Assembly (NCBI RefSeq): GCF_001625575.1
Contig: NZ_AUXV01000073.1
Coordinates: forward strand, 62,001-126,000
DNA: 64,000 nt
Source: Pseudoalteromonas luteoviolacea S2607
Lineage (GTDB): Bacteria > Pseudomonadota > Gammaproteobacteria > Enterobacterales > Alteromonadaceae
Direction of reading: 5' to 3'
This document shows positions 24,247-32,285 of this stretch, piece after piece. A program made the translations under genes and the position numbers. The notes under the pieces are model-generated. The model saw nothing but the letters and a program-made list of their open reading frames with translations. It was not told where the DNA came from and made no database searches. Within the stretch, counting starts at the first letter, position 1. Every line of letters starts with the position of its first letter.

Positions 24247-24852
24247 CTAGTCGTCTTCAGGCAGGTATTTCGAGACTTTCATGATGGTTATGAGGATAGC
24301 CACAAAGGTAATGGCCATCAGCCCGAATACTTTAAAATTAACCCAGAAATTCAAAGAAAAGTTATAAGCGACGTATAAGTTGAGCAGTGCAATAAAGAAA
24401 AACAGTGCAGACCAAGCAAGATTCAGCCTTTCAAAAAGTGCTTCAGGAATCTCTAATTTCGCAGCTGGGTTATCAGACTGTGCTTCTTGTTTATTGGTTT
24501 TTTGCTCTTGTAGCATCGCACTATTCAACACGCTTAACAGTGCCTTTTTGGCAAGATTCTTCTTAAAAATATAGTGAGACACCAACAAACTGGCCCCGAG
24601 TATCGCGTAGATGATGGTTGCTTTCCACATGATGAATTGCTCATCTTGGAATAGGATTGTCATTCCCCCGAGTAATAAAGCGATTGCGAAAAACACCCAA
24701 TGTCGCTGCGATACTTTGCCGTCGGTGAAGTATTGGTAAATCATTTGAATGACTGACGCCACAATTAATACCCCAGTGGCCCAAAATATATCCATAAATT
24801 TGTAAACTGCAAAAAACAGGATTAGGGGAAAATACTCTAGTATAAAAGTCAT
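24247..24852 (-). CDS. yciB: YciB / septation protein A family inner-membrane protein
   Basis: 201 aa, about five membrane segments, with the family pattern LEYFPLILFFAVYKFMDIFWATGVLI, GKVSQRHWVFFAIALLLGGMTILFQDEQFIMWK and NLAWSALFFFIALLNLYVAYNF. ATG 24852 follows GAGGAAG. Family members take part in cell-envelope synthesis and division. A Gln/Asn-rich cytoplasmic insert (NSAMLQEQKTNKQEAQSDNP) is longer than usual. The neighbourhood (yciI, yciB, trp) is conserved among gammaproteobacteria. Confidence 0.93.
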   Translation of the reverse strand: MTFILEYFPLILFFAVYKFMDIFWATGVLIVASVIQMIYQYFTDGKVSQRHWVFFAIALLLGGMTILFQDEQFIMWKATIIYAILGASLLVSHYIFKKNLAKKALLSVLNSAMLQEQKTNKQEAQSDNPAAKLEIPEALFERLNLAWSALFFFIALLNLYVAYNFSLNFWVNFKVFGLMAITFVAILITIMKVSKYLPEDD

Positions 24853-24973
24853 TCACTTCCTCGATGATTAAGCCTTTATTGCGTTGTATCAAGATATTGT
24901 CACAAGTTCAAGATTGACTTTTGAAGGCGAAGCTTCTAGCCTCCGCACAATTTAAAAATAAATTGAGAACTCT

Positions 24974-25249
24974 ATGAATAAGAGCGAACTAGTATCCGCA
25001 ATGTCCGCAAACAGTGAACTGACCAAAAAGGACTCAAAAGCAGCGCTAGATAGCATTCTGAATGCAGTTTCAAAGCGTTTATCCGAAGGTGACCCTGTAT
25101 CTTTGGCTGGGTTCGGCACATTGTCTCTGAGCTATCATCCAGCTAAGCCTGGTCGCAACCCGAGAACGGGAGAAGAAATCATGATTGAAGGGCAAAATAA
25201 AGTGTTGTTTAAAGCGGCTAAAGCGCTCAAAGACGCTTTAGCCAAGTAA
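24974..25249 (+). CDS. HU-family DNA-binding protein
   Basis: 91 aa, the standard length. N-terminal helices (MNKSELVSAMSANSELTKKDSKAALDSILNAV), the VSLAGFGTLS turn, and the DNA-intercalating arm around PGRNPRTGEEIMI. Nucleoid protein that bends DNA as a dimer. Compared with HupA/HupB the arm region and N-terminus are somewhat diverged, so it may be an extra paralogue. It ends 8 bp from the convergent trpA stop. Confidence 0.93.
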   Translation: MNKSELVSAMSANSELTKKDSKAALDSILNAVSKRLSEGDPVSLAGFGTLSLSYHPAKPGRNPRTGEEIMIEGQNKVLFKAAKALKDALAK

Positions 25250-25256
25250 TATAAAA

Positions 25257-26063
25257 TTATTTTTGTGTTGCAGCTTTCATGGTTGCAACAAACTCACGTA
25301 ATCGCTCGCACATGAGCGCAGGCTCAGTTAAGTTTTCTTCAATAATTTTCACGACCGCAGAACCAGAGATTGCACCGGCTGCGCCCGAATCGATAGCAGC
25401 TTTCACATGCTCTGGCGCTGAAATACCAAAGCCCAACAATGCTGGGGCGGCATTATACTCCACTAACTTATTGATCATGGTATCCGCTGGCATTTCTGCT
25501 TTTGTCTCAGTGCCTGTTACACCTGAGCGAGAAAGTAGGTAGGTATACCCTCGACCATAGCTTGCACACTGACGCAATGTGTCGTCGCTGGCATTAGGCG
25601 TTGCGATGAAAATAGGCTCAATTTCAGCCTGTTGTGCAGCTTGCCTGAACATCTTAGACTCATGCAGTGGTACATCTGCTACAAGGATAGAATCAACACC
25701 CGCATCTTTGGCTTGCTGGTAGAAGTTTTCAATACCTTGCGCAAAAATAAGGTTTGAGTATAGCAACAAGCCGATTGGAATATCTGCATTGTATTCGCGG
25801 ATTTGGCGAATAATATCAAAGCAGTCTTGGGTGTTAATTTTGCTCTCAAGTGCGCGAATATTAGCCGCTTGAATAACGGGACCATCCGCAATTGGGTCTG
25901 AAAATGGAATACCCAGCTCAAGTGCGTCTGCACCGCCATCAATCAGGCTCTTTACGATATCCAGGCTGATTTCTTTCGTTGGATCCCCTAAGGTTACAAA
26001 CGGTACAAAAGCGCCTTGTCTGGCATCGTTTAGACGTGTAAATAGGTTGCTATATCGGCTCAT
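25257..26063 (-). CDS. trpA: Tryptophan synthase alpha chain
   Basis: 268 aa TIM barrel that splits indole-3-glycerol phosphate to indole and glyceraldehyde 3-phosphate. Catalytic Glu in DALELGIPFSDPIADGP (about residue 48) and Asp at the end of loop 2 (PFSDP) are present; phosphate-binding GISAPEHVKAAID and SGSAVVKII are visible. ATG overlaps the trpB stop by 4 bp. Last gene of the trp operon, running convergent into the HU gene. Confidence 0.97.
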   Translation of the reverse strand: MSRYSNLFTRLNDARQGAFVPFVTLGDPTKEISLDIVKSLIDGGADALELGIPFSDPIADGPVIQAANIRALESKINTQDCFDIIRQIREYNADIPIGLLLYSNLIFAQGIENFYQQAKDAGVDSILVADVPLHESKMFRQAAQQAEIEPIFIATPNASDDTLRQCASYGRGYTYLLSRSGVTGTETKAEMPADTMINKLVEYNAAPALLGFGISAPEHVKAAIDSGAAGAISGSAVVKIIEENLTEPALMCERLREFVATMKAATQK

Positions 26064-27244
26064 AGTTCACCTCGCTCATTCAATACGTTGTGTACATGGG
26101 CAAGATCTTTGTCACCACGGCCACTTAAGTTAACGACAATAATGGTTTCTTCAGTTTGCTGTTCAGCATATTTAAGTGCATAAGCAAGGGCATGGCTTGA
26201 TTCAAGCGCCGGAATAATACCTTCATTTTTTGCCAGAGCCTGGAATGCATCTAGCGCTTCAGTGTCCGTAATGCCGACGTACTGAGCACGACCAGTTTGA
26301 TGTAGGTAGGCATGTTGCGGGCCTACCGCAGGGTAATCAAGACCCGCAGAGACTGAGTACGACTCTTCGATTTGACCATCATTGTCTTGCATGATGTAGG
26401 TATACGCACCATGAAGGATACCTTGGCTACCTTTACAAAGTGCAGCGCCATGCTCTTCAGTATCAAGGCCTTTACCCGCAGGCTCAATACCGACAAGTTT
26501 GACATCTTTTTCATCGATGAAATCAGCAAACATGCCAATCGCATTTGAGCCACCGCCTACACACGCCATAACAACGTCTGGTAAACGGCCTTCAGCGTCA
26601 AGAACCTGCTGTTTAGCTTCTTCACCAATCATGCGTTGGAAATCTCTAACCAAAGTTGGGAATGGATGAGGACCAGCCGCTGTGCCAAGCAGGTAGTGTG
26701 CGGTTTTGTAGTTTGCAGACCAATCACGCATTGCTTCATTCACGGCATCCTTTAGTGTGCCTGAACCTGCTGTTACTGGGATAACTTCTGCACCCATTAA
26801 GCGCATTCTAAAAACGTTAGGCTGCTGGCGTTCGACGTCTTTTGCACCCATGTATACGCGACACTTTAAGCCTAATAATGCACACGCCAATGCGGTCGCA
26901 ACACCATGTTGCCCTGCACCAGTCTCGGCAATAACTTCTTTTTTACCCATGCGTTTAGTCAGTAGGGCTTGACCTAATACTTGGTTTGTTTTGTGCGCAC
27001 CACCGTGAAGCAAGTCTTCACGTTTAAGGTAAAGTTTTACCTTAGGGTTTTTGATTAGATTGCGAGACAGCGTTAAAGGAGTAGGGCGACCTGCATACTC
27101 GTTTAGCAGTGCATAAAACTCTTCTTTAAAGCTTTCGTCTTGCTGTGCTTTGTTGAACTCTTGCTCAAGTTGTTTAAGCGCTGGTACTAGTAACTCAGGG
27201 ACGTACATGCCGCCAAAGTCACCAAAATATCCTGTATTAGTCAT
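26060..27244 (-). CDS. trpB: Tryptophan synthase beta chain
   Basis: PLP enzyme joining indole and serine. Start at ATG 27244 (MTNTGYFGDFGGMYVPELL) after GAGGTGGAT; the upstream ATG is inside the trpCF end. The PLP Lys is in GGAHKTNQVLGQALL, the catalytic Glu in IAETGAGQHG, and the phosphate cup is GGGSNAIG. About 394 aa, full length. Forms the alpha2-beta2 complex with TrpA. Confidence 0.97.
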   Translation of the reverse strand: MTNTGYFGDFGGMYVPELLVPALKQLEQEFNKAQQDESFKEEFYALLNEYAGRPTPLTLSRNLIKNPKVKLYLKREDLLHGGAHKTNQVLGQALLTKRMGKKEVIAETGAGQHGVATALACALLGLKCRVYMGAKDVERQQPNVFRMRLMGAEVIPVTAGSGTLKDAVNEAMRDWSANYKTAHYLLGTAAGPHPFPTLVRDFQRMIGEEAKQQVLDAEGRLPDVVMACVGGGSNAIGMFADFIDEKDVKLVGIEPAGKGLDTEEHGAALCKGSQGILHGAYTYIMQDNDGQIEESYSVSAGLDYPAVGPQHAYLHQTGRAQYVGITDTEALDAFQALAKNEGIIPALESSHALAYALKYAEQQTEETIIVVNLSGRGDKDLAHVHNVLNERGEL

Positions 27245-27251
27245 ATCCACC

Positions 27252-28616
27252 TCAGTATTTTCGAATATTGTTGAAAGCATCGCGTAGTTTTTCTGGACAC
27301 TTTTTGCCGGGGCTCGTTTCTACCCCTGAGTTAAGGTCAAATCCAGCAGCACCCAAGTAGGATGCGTCGCTGACATTGTCTGCATTTAGCCCGCCTGCGA
27401 GCATAAACGGCTTTTTCGCACTTTTAAGTAGTTGCCAATTAAATACTTTACCTGTGCCACCAAATGCGTTTGCTGTTTTGGTGTCGTAAAGATGTTTGTC
27501 TACTTCATCAAAAGGCGCAGGGAACTCATCGACAATGCCCTGTGCTTTCCATATCTGACAATTTACTGGTAATTGCTTGCGAAGGTTGGTGATAAATTCT
27601 TGTGTTTCGTGACCATGCAATTGCACTACACTCAGGCGCAGGCTTTGTGCATATTCAACGATTTGCTCAGCGGGTGCATCGACAAAGACACCCACATATT
27701 TCAAGGGCGCGCTATCCACGACTGCACGAGCACAATCAAAGTCAACGTATCTCGGTGATTTAGGGTAGAAAATTAATCCACCGTAAACGGCACCTGCGTC
27801 ATAGGCTGACAAAGCATCATCTACACGCGTTAATCCACAAACTTTATTTTCACCTAAGATAAGCTTGCGGCATGCACCTTCTAAGTCCTCTTCTGCCATC
27901 AAAGAACTGCCGACCAAAAAACCATTACAGTGTGGCGTGAGGCGTTTAACATCATTATGCGTATAAATGCCAGACTCAGAGATAACCGTTTTTTCTTCTG
28001 GGATCAAGGTGCGCAGATGCTCCGTTGTCGCAAGATCTGTACTCAAATCTCTTAGGTTGCGGTTATTGATACCGATCAGCTTAGCGTTTAACTGGAGTGC
28101 ACGATGGACTTCTTCTTCGTTGCTAACCTCAGTGAGTACGGCCATATTTAGCGAATGCGCCAAATCAGCAAGTTCACAGTAAGTGGCATCGTCTAATACA
28201 GACAGCATGAGCAAGATGGCATCGCCACCTTTCAAACGCGCTAAATACACTTGGTATTCATCAATGAAGAAGTCTTTACAAATGAGTGGCTGATTGACCT
28301 TTGTACGAACGTAACTCAGGTATTCATAACTTCCTTGAAAGTACTTCTCGTCAGTCAATACGCTAATGCAGGTGGCATATTGTCCATAGACGCTTGTGAT
28401 CTCATCGAGATCGAAAGTTTCTCTGATCAAGCCCTTTGAAGGTGAGGCCTTTTTACACTCCAGAATAAACTGTGTGCCAGACTTTGACATTTCGGCGTAA
28501 AAATCACGCTCAGTGGGTGTTACTCGATCTTTAAATTCGCTCAGTGGCAGCGTCTTTTTGCGCGCTTCAAGCTCAACACGCTTGTCTGCGACAATTTTTT
28601 CTAACACGTTAGCCAT
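27252..28616 (-). CDS. trpC: Bifunctional indole-3-glycerol phosphate synthase / phosphoribosylanthranilate isomerase
   Basis: 454-aa fusion of TrpC (about 1-255) and TrpF (about 256-454), as in enteric bacteria. TrpC motifs: FILECKKASPSKGLIR, KDFFIDEYQVYLAR, LIGINNRNL, VISESGIYT. TrpF motifs: NKVCGLTRVDDALSAYDAGA, VQLHGHETQEFI, FMLAGGLNADNV and GFDLNSGVETSPGKK. Overlaps trpD by 8 bp, consistent with translational coupling. Confidence 0.97.
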   Translation of the reverse strand: MANVLEKIVADKRVELEARKKTLPLSEFKDRVTPTERDFYAEMSKSGTQFILECKKASPSKGLIRETFDLDEITSVYGQYATCISVLTDEKYFQGSYEYLSYVRTKVNQPLICKDFFIDEYQVYLARLKGGDAILLMLSVLDDATYCELADLAHSLNMAVLTEVSNEEEVHRALQLNAKLIGINNRNLRDLSTDLATTEHLRTLIPEEKTVISESGIYTHNDVKRLTPHCNGFLVGSSLMAEEDLEGACRKLILGENKVCGLTRVDDALSAYDAGAVYGGLIFYPKSPRYVDFDCARAVVDSAPLKYVGVFVDAPAEQIVEYAQSLRLSVVQLHGHETQEFITNLRKQLPVNCQIWKAQGIVDEFPAPFDEVDKHLYDTKTANAFGGTGKVFNWQLLKSAKKPFMLAGGLNADNVSDASYLGAAGFDLNSGVETSPGKKCPEKLRDAFNNIRKY

Positions 28617-29613
28617 GACTTACCTCCGCAATGGCTGCTAATGTTTCTTCACAGCGACCTGACGCCAGTACATCAAGCACTTGCTGAGTGGCTGATTTTA
28701 GGTCGGTTGCTTTGCCAGACATAACAAGTAAAGCACTGACATTTGCAGCGATTGCAGCGTTATGTGCAGGTTTACCGTTACCACTTAAAATGTCTCGAGT
28801 TGCCTGTGCATTATACTCAGGTGTATCACCTGCAATGTCCTCCAACGAGTAGTTGTCTAAACCGAAATCTGCTGGCGTTAACGTATACTCTGTAATTTCA
28901 CCGTCTTTAAGTTCAGTAACCTGTGTTGTACCGTGTAATGCAATTTCATCACAGCCAGCGCCATGAACAACCATTGCACGCTTGGTACCCAGCATTTGCA
29001 GCGTTTCAGCCATAGGGCGGCAAAGTGCTGGGTCATAAACGCCAAGTAATTGAATATCAGGCTTAGCTGGGTTTGCCAGTGGGCCCAGAATATTGAATAG
29101 GGTACGTGTTTTAAGCTTGGTACGTACTGGCATCGCATGCTTTACGCCACTGTGATAGAGCGGGGCAAACAAAAAGGCAAAGTTGGTTTTTTCAAGGCAG
29201 TTGGCGCCTTGCTCTGGTGTCATCTCTAAATTGATACCTAATGTACGAAGCAAATCAGCCGAACCAGACTTACTGGAAACACTGCGATTGCCATGTTTAA
29301 CCATCGGGATACCGCAAGCCGCTGCTACGATGGCAGCTGTAGTACTGACGTTGATGGTATTGGTACCATCGCCACCTGTACCGCAGCTATCTGCACAATC
29401 TAAGCCTTTATTGTCAAAAGCAACAGCGTGGTCGCGCATCGCCTTTGCTGCACCTGCAATCTCAGCGGCTGTTTCACCTTTAATTTTCAAAGCAATCAGC
29501 GCTGCAGTGAGCTCCACTTCAGAAAGCTGGCCTTGCATTACTTGGCTAAATAACTCGGTTGTTTGTTCAAAGCTTAGCGACTGTTGGTCAATCAATTGAT
29601 TTAAACTTTCCAT
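28609..29613 (-). CDS. trpD: Anthranilate phosphoribosyltransferase
   Basis: 334 aa. Transfers the phosphoribosyl group of PRPP to anthranilate. PRPP and Mg motifs CGTGGDGTNTINVSTT, KHGNRSVSSKSGSADLL, and RTLFNILGPLANP are complete, and GCDEIALHG is present. It is a stand-alone enzyme, not fused to TrpG. Lies 8 bp after trpG. Confidence 0.97.
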   Translation of the reverse strand: MESLNQLIDQQSLSFEQTTELFSQVMQGQLSEVELTAALIALKIKGETAAEIAGAAKAMRDHAVAFDNKGLDCADSCGTGGDGTNTINVSTTAAIVAAACGIPMVKHGNRSVSSKSGSADLLRTLGINLEMTPEQGANCLEKTNFAFLFAPLYHSGVKHAMPVRTKLKTRTLFNILGPLANPAKPDIQLLGVYDPALCRPMAETLQMLGTKRAMVVHGAGCDEIALHGTTQVTELKDGEITEYTLTPADFGLDNYSLEDIAGDTPEYNAQATRDILSGNGKPAHNAAIAANVSALLVMSGKATDLKSATQQVLDVLASGRCEETLAAIAEVSHG

Positions 29614-29621
29614 GTTGCCTC

Positions 29622-30206
29622 CTAGCAGGTCAAATAGTCGATGCTTTGCTTAAGTAGCTTGGCACCATCTGGTGTTAAAATAGACTCAGGGTGGAATTGA
29701 TACCCGATAACCTTGTCTGTTGTATGGTATACAGCCATTGGGATATCTTGGTATTTCGCAATCACTTTGAGTGTGTCAGGTACGCTGGTTGCCATCAATG
29801 AGTGATATCTTGCAACTGGGAAACGCTTACCTAGGCCAGCAAAAACAGGGTGTTCTTCAACATCAATATATGAAGATTTACCATGTACAGTTTCGCCAGC
29901 ATGGCCAATGGTGCCGCCATAGCTTTGTGTAAGCGCCTGCTGACCTAAACATATGCCAAGCATGGGAAATTTTCCTTTACAGAGATCTATCAGCTCTAGC
30001 AAGCAACCAGCTTCGCTTGGCTTACCTGGACCGGGCGATAATACCAAGACAATAGGCGCAGTTTCATTACACATTTTGTCGTAGATGGTGCGAGCATCGA
30101 TGTGGTTCCGGTAAACGACGAGTTCACTGCCCAGCTGAGACAATTCATCAACAAGGTTGTAGCTGAATGAGTCAAAGTTATCTAAAAAATATACTTTAGG
30201 CGTCAT
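29622..30206 (-). CDS. trpG: Anthranilate synthase component II (glutamine amidotransferase)
   Basis: 194-aa class I amidotransferase. Catalytic Cys in MLGICLGQQAL, and His/Glu in GYQFHPESILT. Supplies ammonia to TrpE. Overlaps trpE by 11 bp. A DNFDSFSYNLVDEL N-terminus is typical of the TrpG/PabA group. A PabA role in folate synthesis may be shared. Confidence 0.96.
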   Translation of the reverse strand: MTPKVYFLDNFDSFSYNLVDELSQLGSELVVYRNHIDARTIYDKMCNETAPIVLVLSPGPGKPSEAGCLLELIDLCKGKFPMLGICLGQQALTQSYGGTIGHAGETVHGKSSYIDVEEHPVFAGLGKRFPVARYHSLMATSVPDTLKVIAKYQDIPMAVYHTTDKVIGYQFHPESILTPDGAKLLKQSIDYLTC

Positions 30207-31776
30207 GACCCACTCCTTGATAGCTTGACTGAATGGCTTTGATCACTGCGCGTGCTTTTGCTTTTGTTTCGTCTGCTTCAGCTTGAGGGTCTGAATCGAA
30301 TACAACGCCAGCACCCGCTTGTACATAAGCAGTATCGTTTTTCACAAAGGCAGAACGGATCACAATACAGGTATCCATCGCACCGTCTCCAGTTAGGTAG
30401 CCAACGGCACCCCCGTAGCTGCCACGACGTTGTTTTTCTGTATCGCGAACTAACTGTGCAGCCTTTACCTTAGGTGCACCAACCAATGTACCCATATTCA
30501 TACATGCTTGATAAGCATGCAATGCATCAAGGTCGGGCTTAAGTTGACCAACTACACGGGACACTAAGTGCATGACTTGTGAGTAACGGTCTACTTTTAA
30601 AAGCTCCTTAGCGTGGCGCGTACCTGGCACGCTTATTCGTGCTACGTCATTACGTGCTAAATCTACAAGCATCAAGTGCTCAGCGCGCTCTTTCTTGTCA
30701 TCACGTAATTCAAGCTCAATGCGGCTATCTAAGTCTGGGTTAATAGTGCCATCGGCAAACTTGCCACGAGGGCGAGTACCCGCTATGGGGTAAACTTCCA
30801 CTTGGTTACTTTCTTCACAGTACTTCAATGCCGACTCTGGCGATGCACCAAATAGAACAAACTTTTCATCGCGCATATAAAACATATATGGACTTGGGTT
30901 TTGTTTCTTTAGATGTTTGTATGCTGCAAGGGGTCTAGGGCACGGTAGTGAGAAAGTGCGAGAGGGGACAACTTGAAAAATATCGCCATCGACAATGTTT
31001 TTCTTTAGTTGCGTCACTTGCGCTTTAAACACATCATCCGAGATATCCACATTCACTTCATGTTCGGAATCTTCGGGCCCTTCTTTGTAAGAGACATATT
31101 CGTCGCACTGACGATTTAGCTCTTCAAGTTGTCTGCCTACCTCAAAACAATTGGCATGAACATCTGGGCCGTTAAAAACATTACCGATAAGCTCGGTGGT
31201 TTTTGCTTGATGATCAATCAATACCATTGTTTCAGCGAGATAAAAGACATAATCAGGACAGTCATTTTTGCCATCAGGCACTTCCGGTAAAGATTCGAAA
31301 TTTGCCACCATATCGTAGGCAAATACGCCACCTAAAAATACCGAAAACGGCGTGTCTGAGTTACGTTTTATAGAATCAACACAAGTTCTCAGAGCACTAA
31401 AAGCATTATCTGCTTTTAATTTGCTGTACTCATCTAAACTTAGATCCTGCGCATTATAAGTTAGCGTAAGAACTGCATATTCTTTAACAACAGTACAGTT
31501 TTCTACTTTATCTGCGAGATAATTTAGTAACTGTTCTCCATTGTTAGAAAGTGCACGTACTTTTACTTCCAGTCCGTTACACTCAATTCTCAATGCAGCA
31601 TCCGCCAAAATAATGCTTTTTACATTGTCCTTGGAATCAATTTCAGCTGACTCCAGTAACAGCGAATTGGGCTTATTGAGGGCCGCGTATAAAGACAGAG
31701 GGCTTGCGATATAATCGCGCCGCTGCCTTATACTTGTCACCTCACCCGGTGTTGTAGTTATATGACTAAAAATCAA
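30196..31776 (-). CDS. trpE: Anthranilate synthase component I
   Basis: 526 aa. Converts chorismate to anthranilate. Catalytic core motifs DIFQVVPSRTFSLP, PSPYMFYMRD, FGASPESALK, PIAGTRPRG, ERAEHLMLVDLARND and GAPKVKAAQL. The N-terminal domain contains LLLESAEIDSKDN, resembling the Trp feedback site (LLES element). The start is TTG 31776 with AGAGG upstream. An out-of-frame ATG (ATGAGGTTTGAT...) overlaps the site. Preceded by the double leader described below. Confidence 0.96.
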   Translation of the reverse strand: MIFSHITTTPGEVTSIRQRRDYIASPLSLYAALNKPNSLLLESAEIDSKDNVKSIILADAALRIECNGLEVKVRALSNNGEQLLNYLADKVENCTVVKEYAVLTLTYNAQDLSLDEYSKLKADNAFSALRTCVDSIKRNSDTPFSVFLGGVFAYDMVANFESLPEVPDGKNDCPDYVFYLAETMVLIDHQAKTTELIGNVFNGPDVHANCFEVGRQLEELNRQCDEYVSYKEGPEDSEHEVNVDISDDVFKAQVTQLKKNIVDGDIFQVVPSRTFSLPCPRPLAAYKHLKKQNPSPYMFYMRDEKFVLFGASPESALKYCEESNQVEVYPIAGTRPRGKFADGTINPDLDSRIELELRDDKKERAEHLMLVDLARNDVARISVPGTRHAKELLKVDRYSQVMHLVSRVVGQLKPDLDALHAYQACMNMGTLVGAPKVKAAQLVRDTEKQRRGSYGGAVGYLTGDGAMDTCIVIRSAFVKNDTAYVQAGAGVVFDSDPQAEADETKAKARAVIKAIQSSYQGVGHDA

Positions 31777-31796
31777 ACCTCATTCCTCTTTAGTAC

Positions 31797-31832
31797 AAAA
31801 AACCCCCCGAAGTATTTTTACTTGCGGGGGGT
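31797..31832 (-). terminator. Second trp attenuator terminator
   Basis: On the minus strand CCCCCCG-C-AAGTA, loop AAAA, TACTT-CGGGGGG then TTTTTT, 20 nt before trpE. The upstream segment GCGGG can pair with CCCGC in its 5' arm to form an antiterminator, while AGGCAT can instead pair with GTGCCT at the end of the leader ORF. Confidence 0.88.
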
Positions 31833-31861
31833 GTGTATTTAGTTACAACAATGCCTTCCCG

Positions 31862-31921
31862 CTAATTCAGGCACCACCACCAAGATTTTGTAGATGAATT
31901 GTTGCAAAAATTGTTAATCAT
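31862..31921 (-). CDS. Second trp leader peptide, 19 aa (WWW)
   Basis: ATG 31921 to TAG 31862 encodes MINNFCNNSSTKSWWWCLN. Three consecutive TGG codons sit just before the first arm of the attenuator hairpin, exactly where a ribosome stalled for charged Trp-tRNA would block it. GGAA lies about 8 nt upstream of the start. It begins 15 nt after the T run of the first terminator, so it is only made on transcripts that have read through attenuator 1. Function inferred from structure. Confidence 0.8.
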   Translation of the reverse strand: MINNFCNNSSTKSWWWCLN

Positions 31922-31935
31922 TATAAAAATTCCAT

Positions 31936-31964
31936 AAAAAAACCCGCGAGCTCAGCGCGGGTTT
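31936..31964 (-). terminator. First trp attenuator terminator
   Basis: On the minus strand AAACCCGCG, loop CTGAGCT, CGCGGGTTTTTTT. The upstream segment GCGGGT (31991-31996) pairs perfectly with ACCCGC as antiterminator. Alternatively CGGGTG (31990-31995) pairs with CACTCG (32002-32007), giving the protective 1:2 hairpin. Confidence 0.9.
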
Positions 31965-31998
31965 ATAAGTCGTCAGACATAACGAATCACACCCGCAG

Positions 31999-32046
31999 TT
32001 ACGAGTGCCACCACCAAACGATTTTTGTTTTTTGTGTTAGATTCAT
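31999..32046 (-). CDS. trpL: First trp leader peptide, 15 aa (WWW)
   Basis: ATG 32046 to TAA 31999 encodes MNLTQKTKIVWWWHS. It has the length and layout of classic TrpL, with three consecutive TGG codons followed at once by the 1:2 hairpin. The start lies about 30 nt after the predicted transcription start. The ribosome binding site is weak. A longer ORF on the same strand (31973-32188) is a shadow in another frame. Confidence 0.85.
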   Translation of the reverse strand: MNLTQKTKIVWWWHS

Positions 32047-32082
32047 TTGTAAAGTTTTCGTTATTCCGATTTAAGTAGGTAC

Positions 32083-32112
32083 AGTAAACCTTACTCTGGC
32101 ACAAACTGTCAA
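32083..32112 (-). promoter_or_regulatory. trp operon promoter
   Basis: Perfect -35 TTGACA (32107-32112), 18-bp spacer, -10 TTTACT (32083-32088) on the minus strand. The predicted start near 32076 gives a leader of E. coli-like geometry. I could not find a convincing TrpR palindrome here. Confidence 0.65.
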
Positions 32113-32285
32113 GTGCAAACATCAAAAAATAACCAATAGCATTAAATAATGTGAAACTATACGAATATTGACCTAGTGCAAAGTTCATATCTACCTCGCT
32201 AACTGCAACTTTCGAAGTAAATTAAAACGTACGCATAAATCTCCTCGTGATATACTGCGAGCGTATGTTTTTAGAGGATTAAATT

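Noticed and set aside
32040..32120. TrpR operator in the trp promoter
   Set aside because: No match to the GTACTnGTTnnCnAGTAC-type palindrome could be found, so control appears to rest on attenuation.
31973..32188. 71-aa minus-strand ORF ahead of the trp leader
   Set aside because: It spans the trp promoter's predicted start region and overlaps trpL in another frame. The WWW leader and hairpins explain the sequence better.
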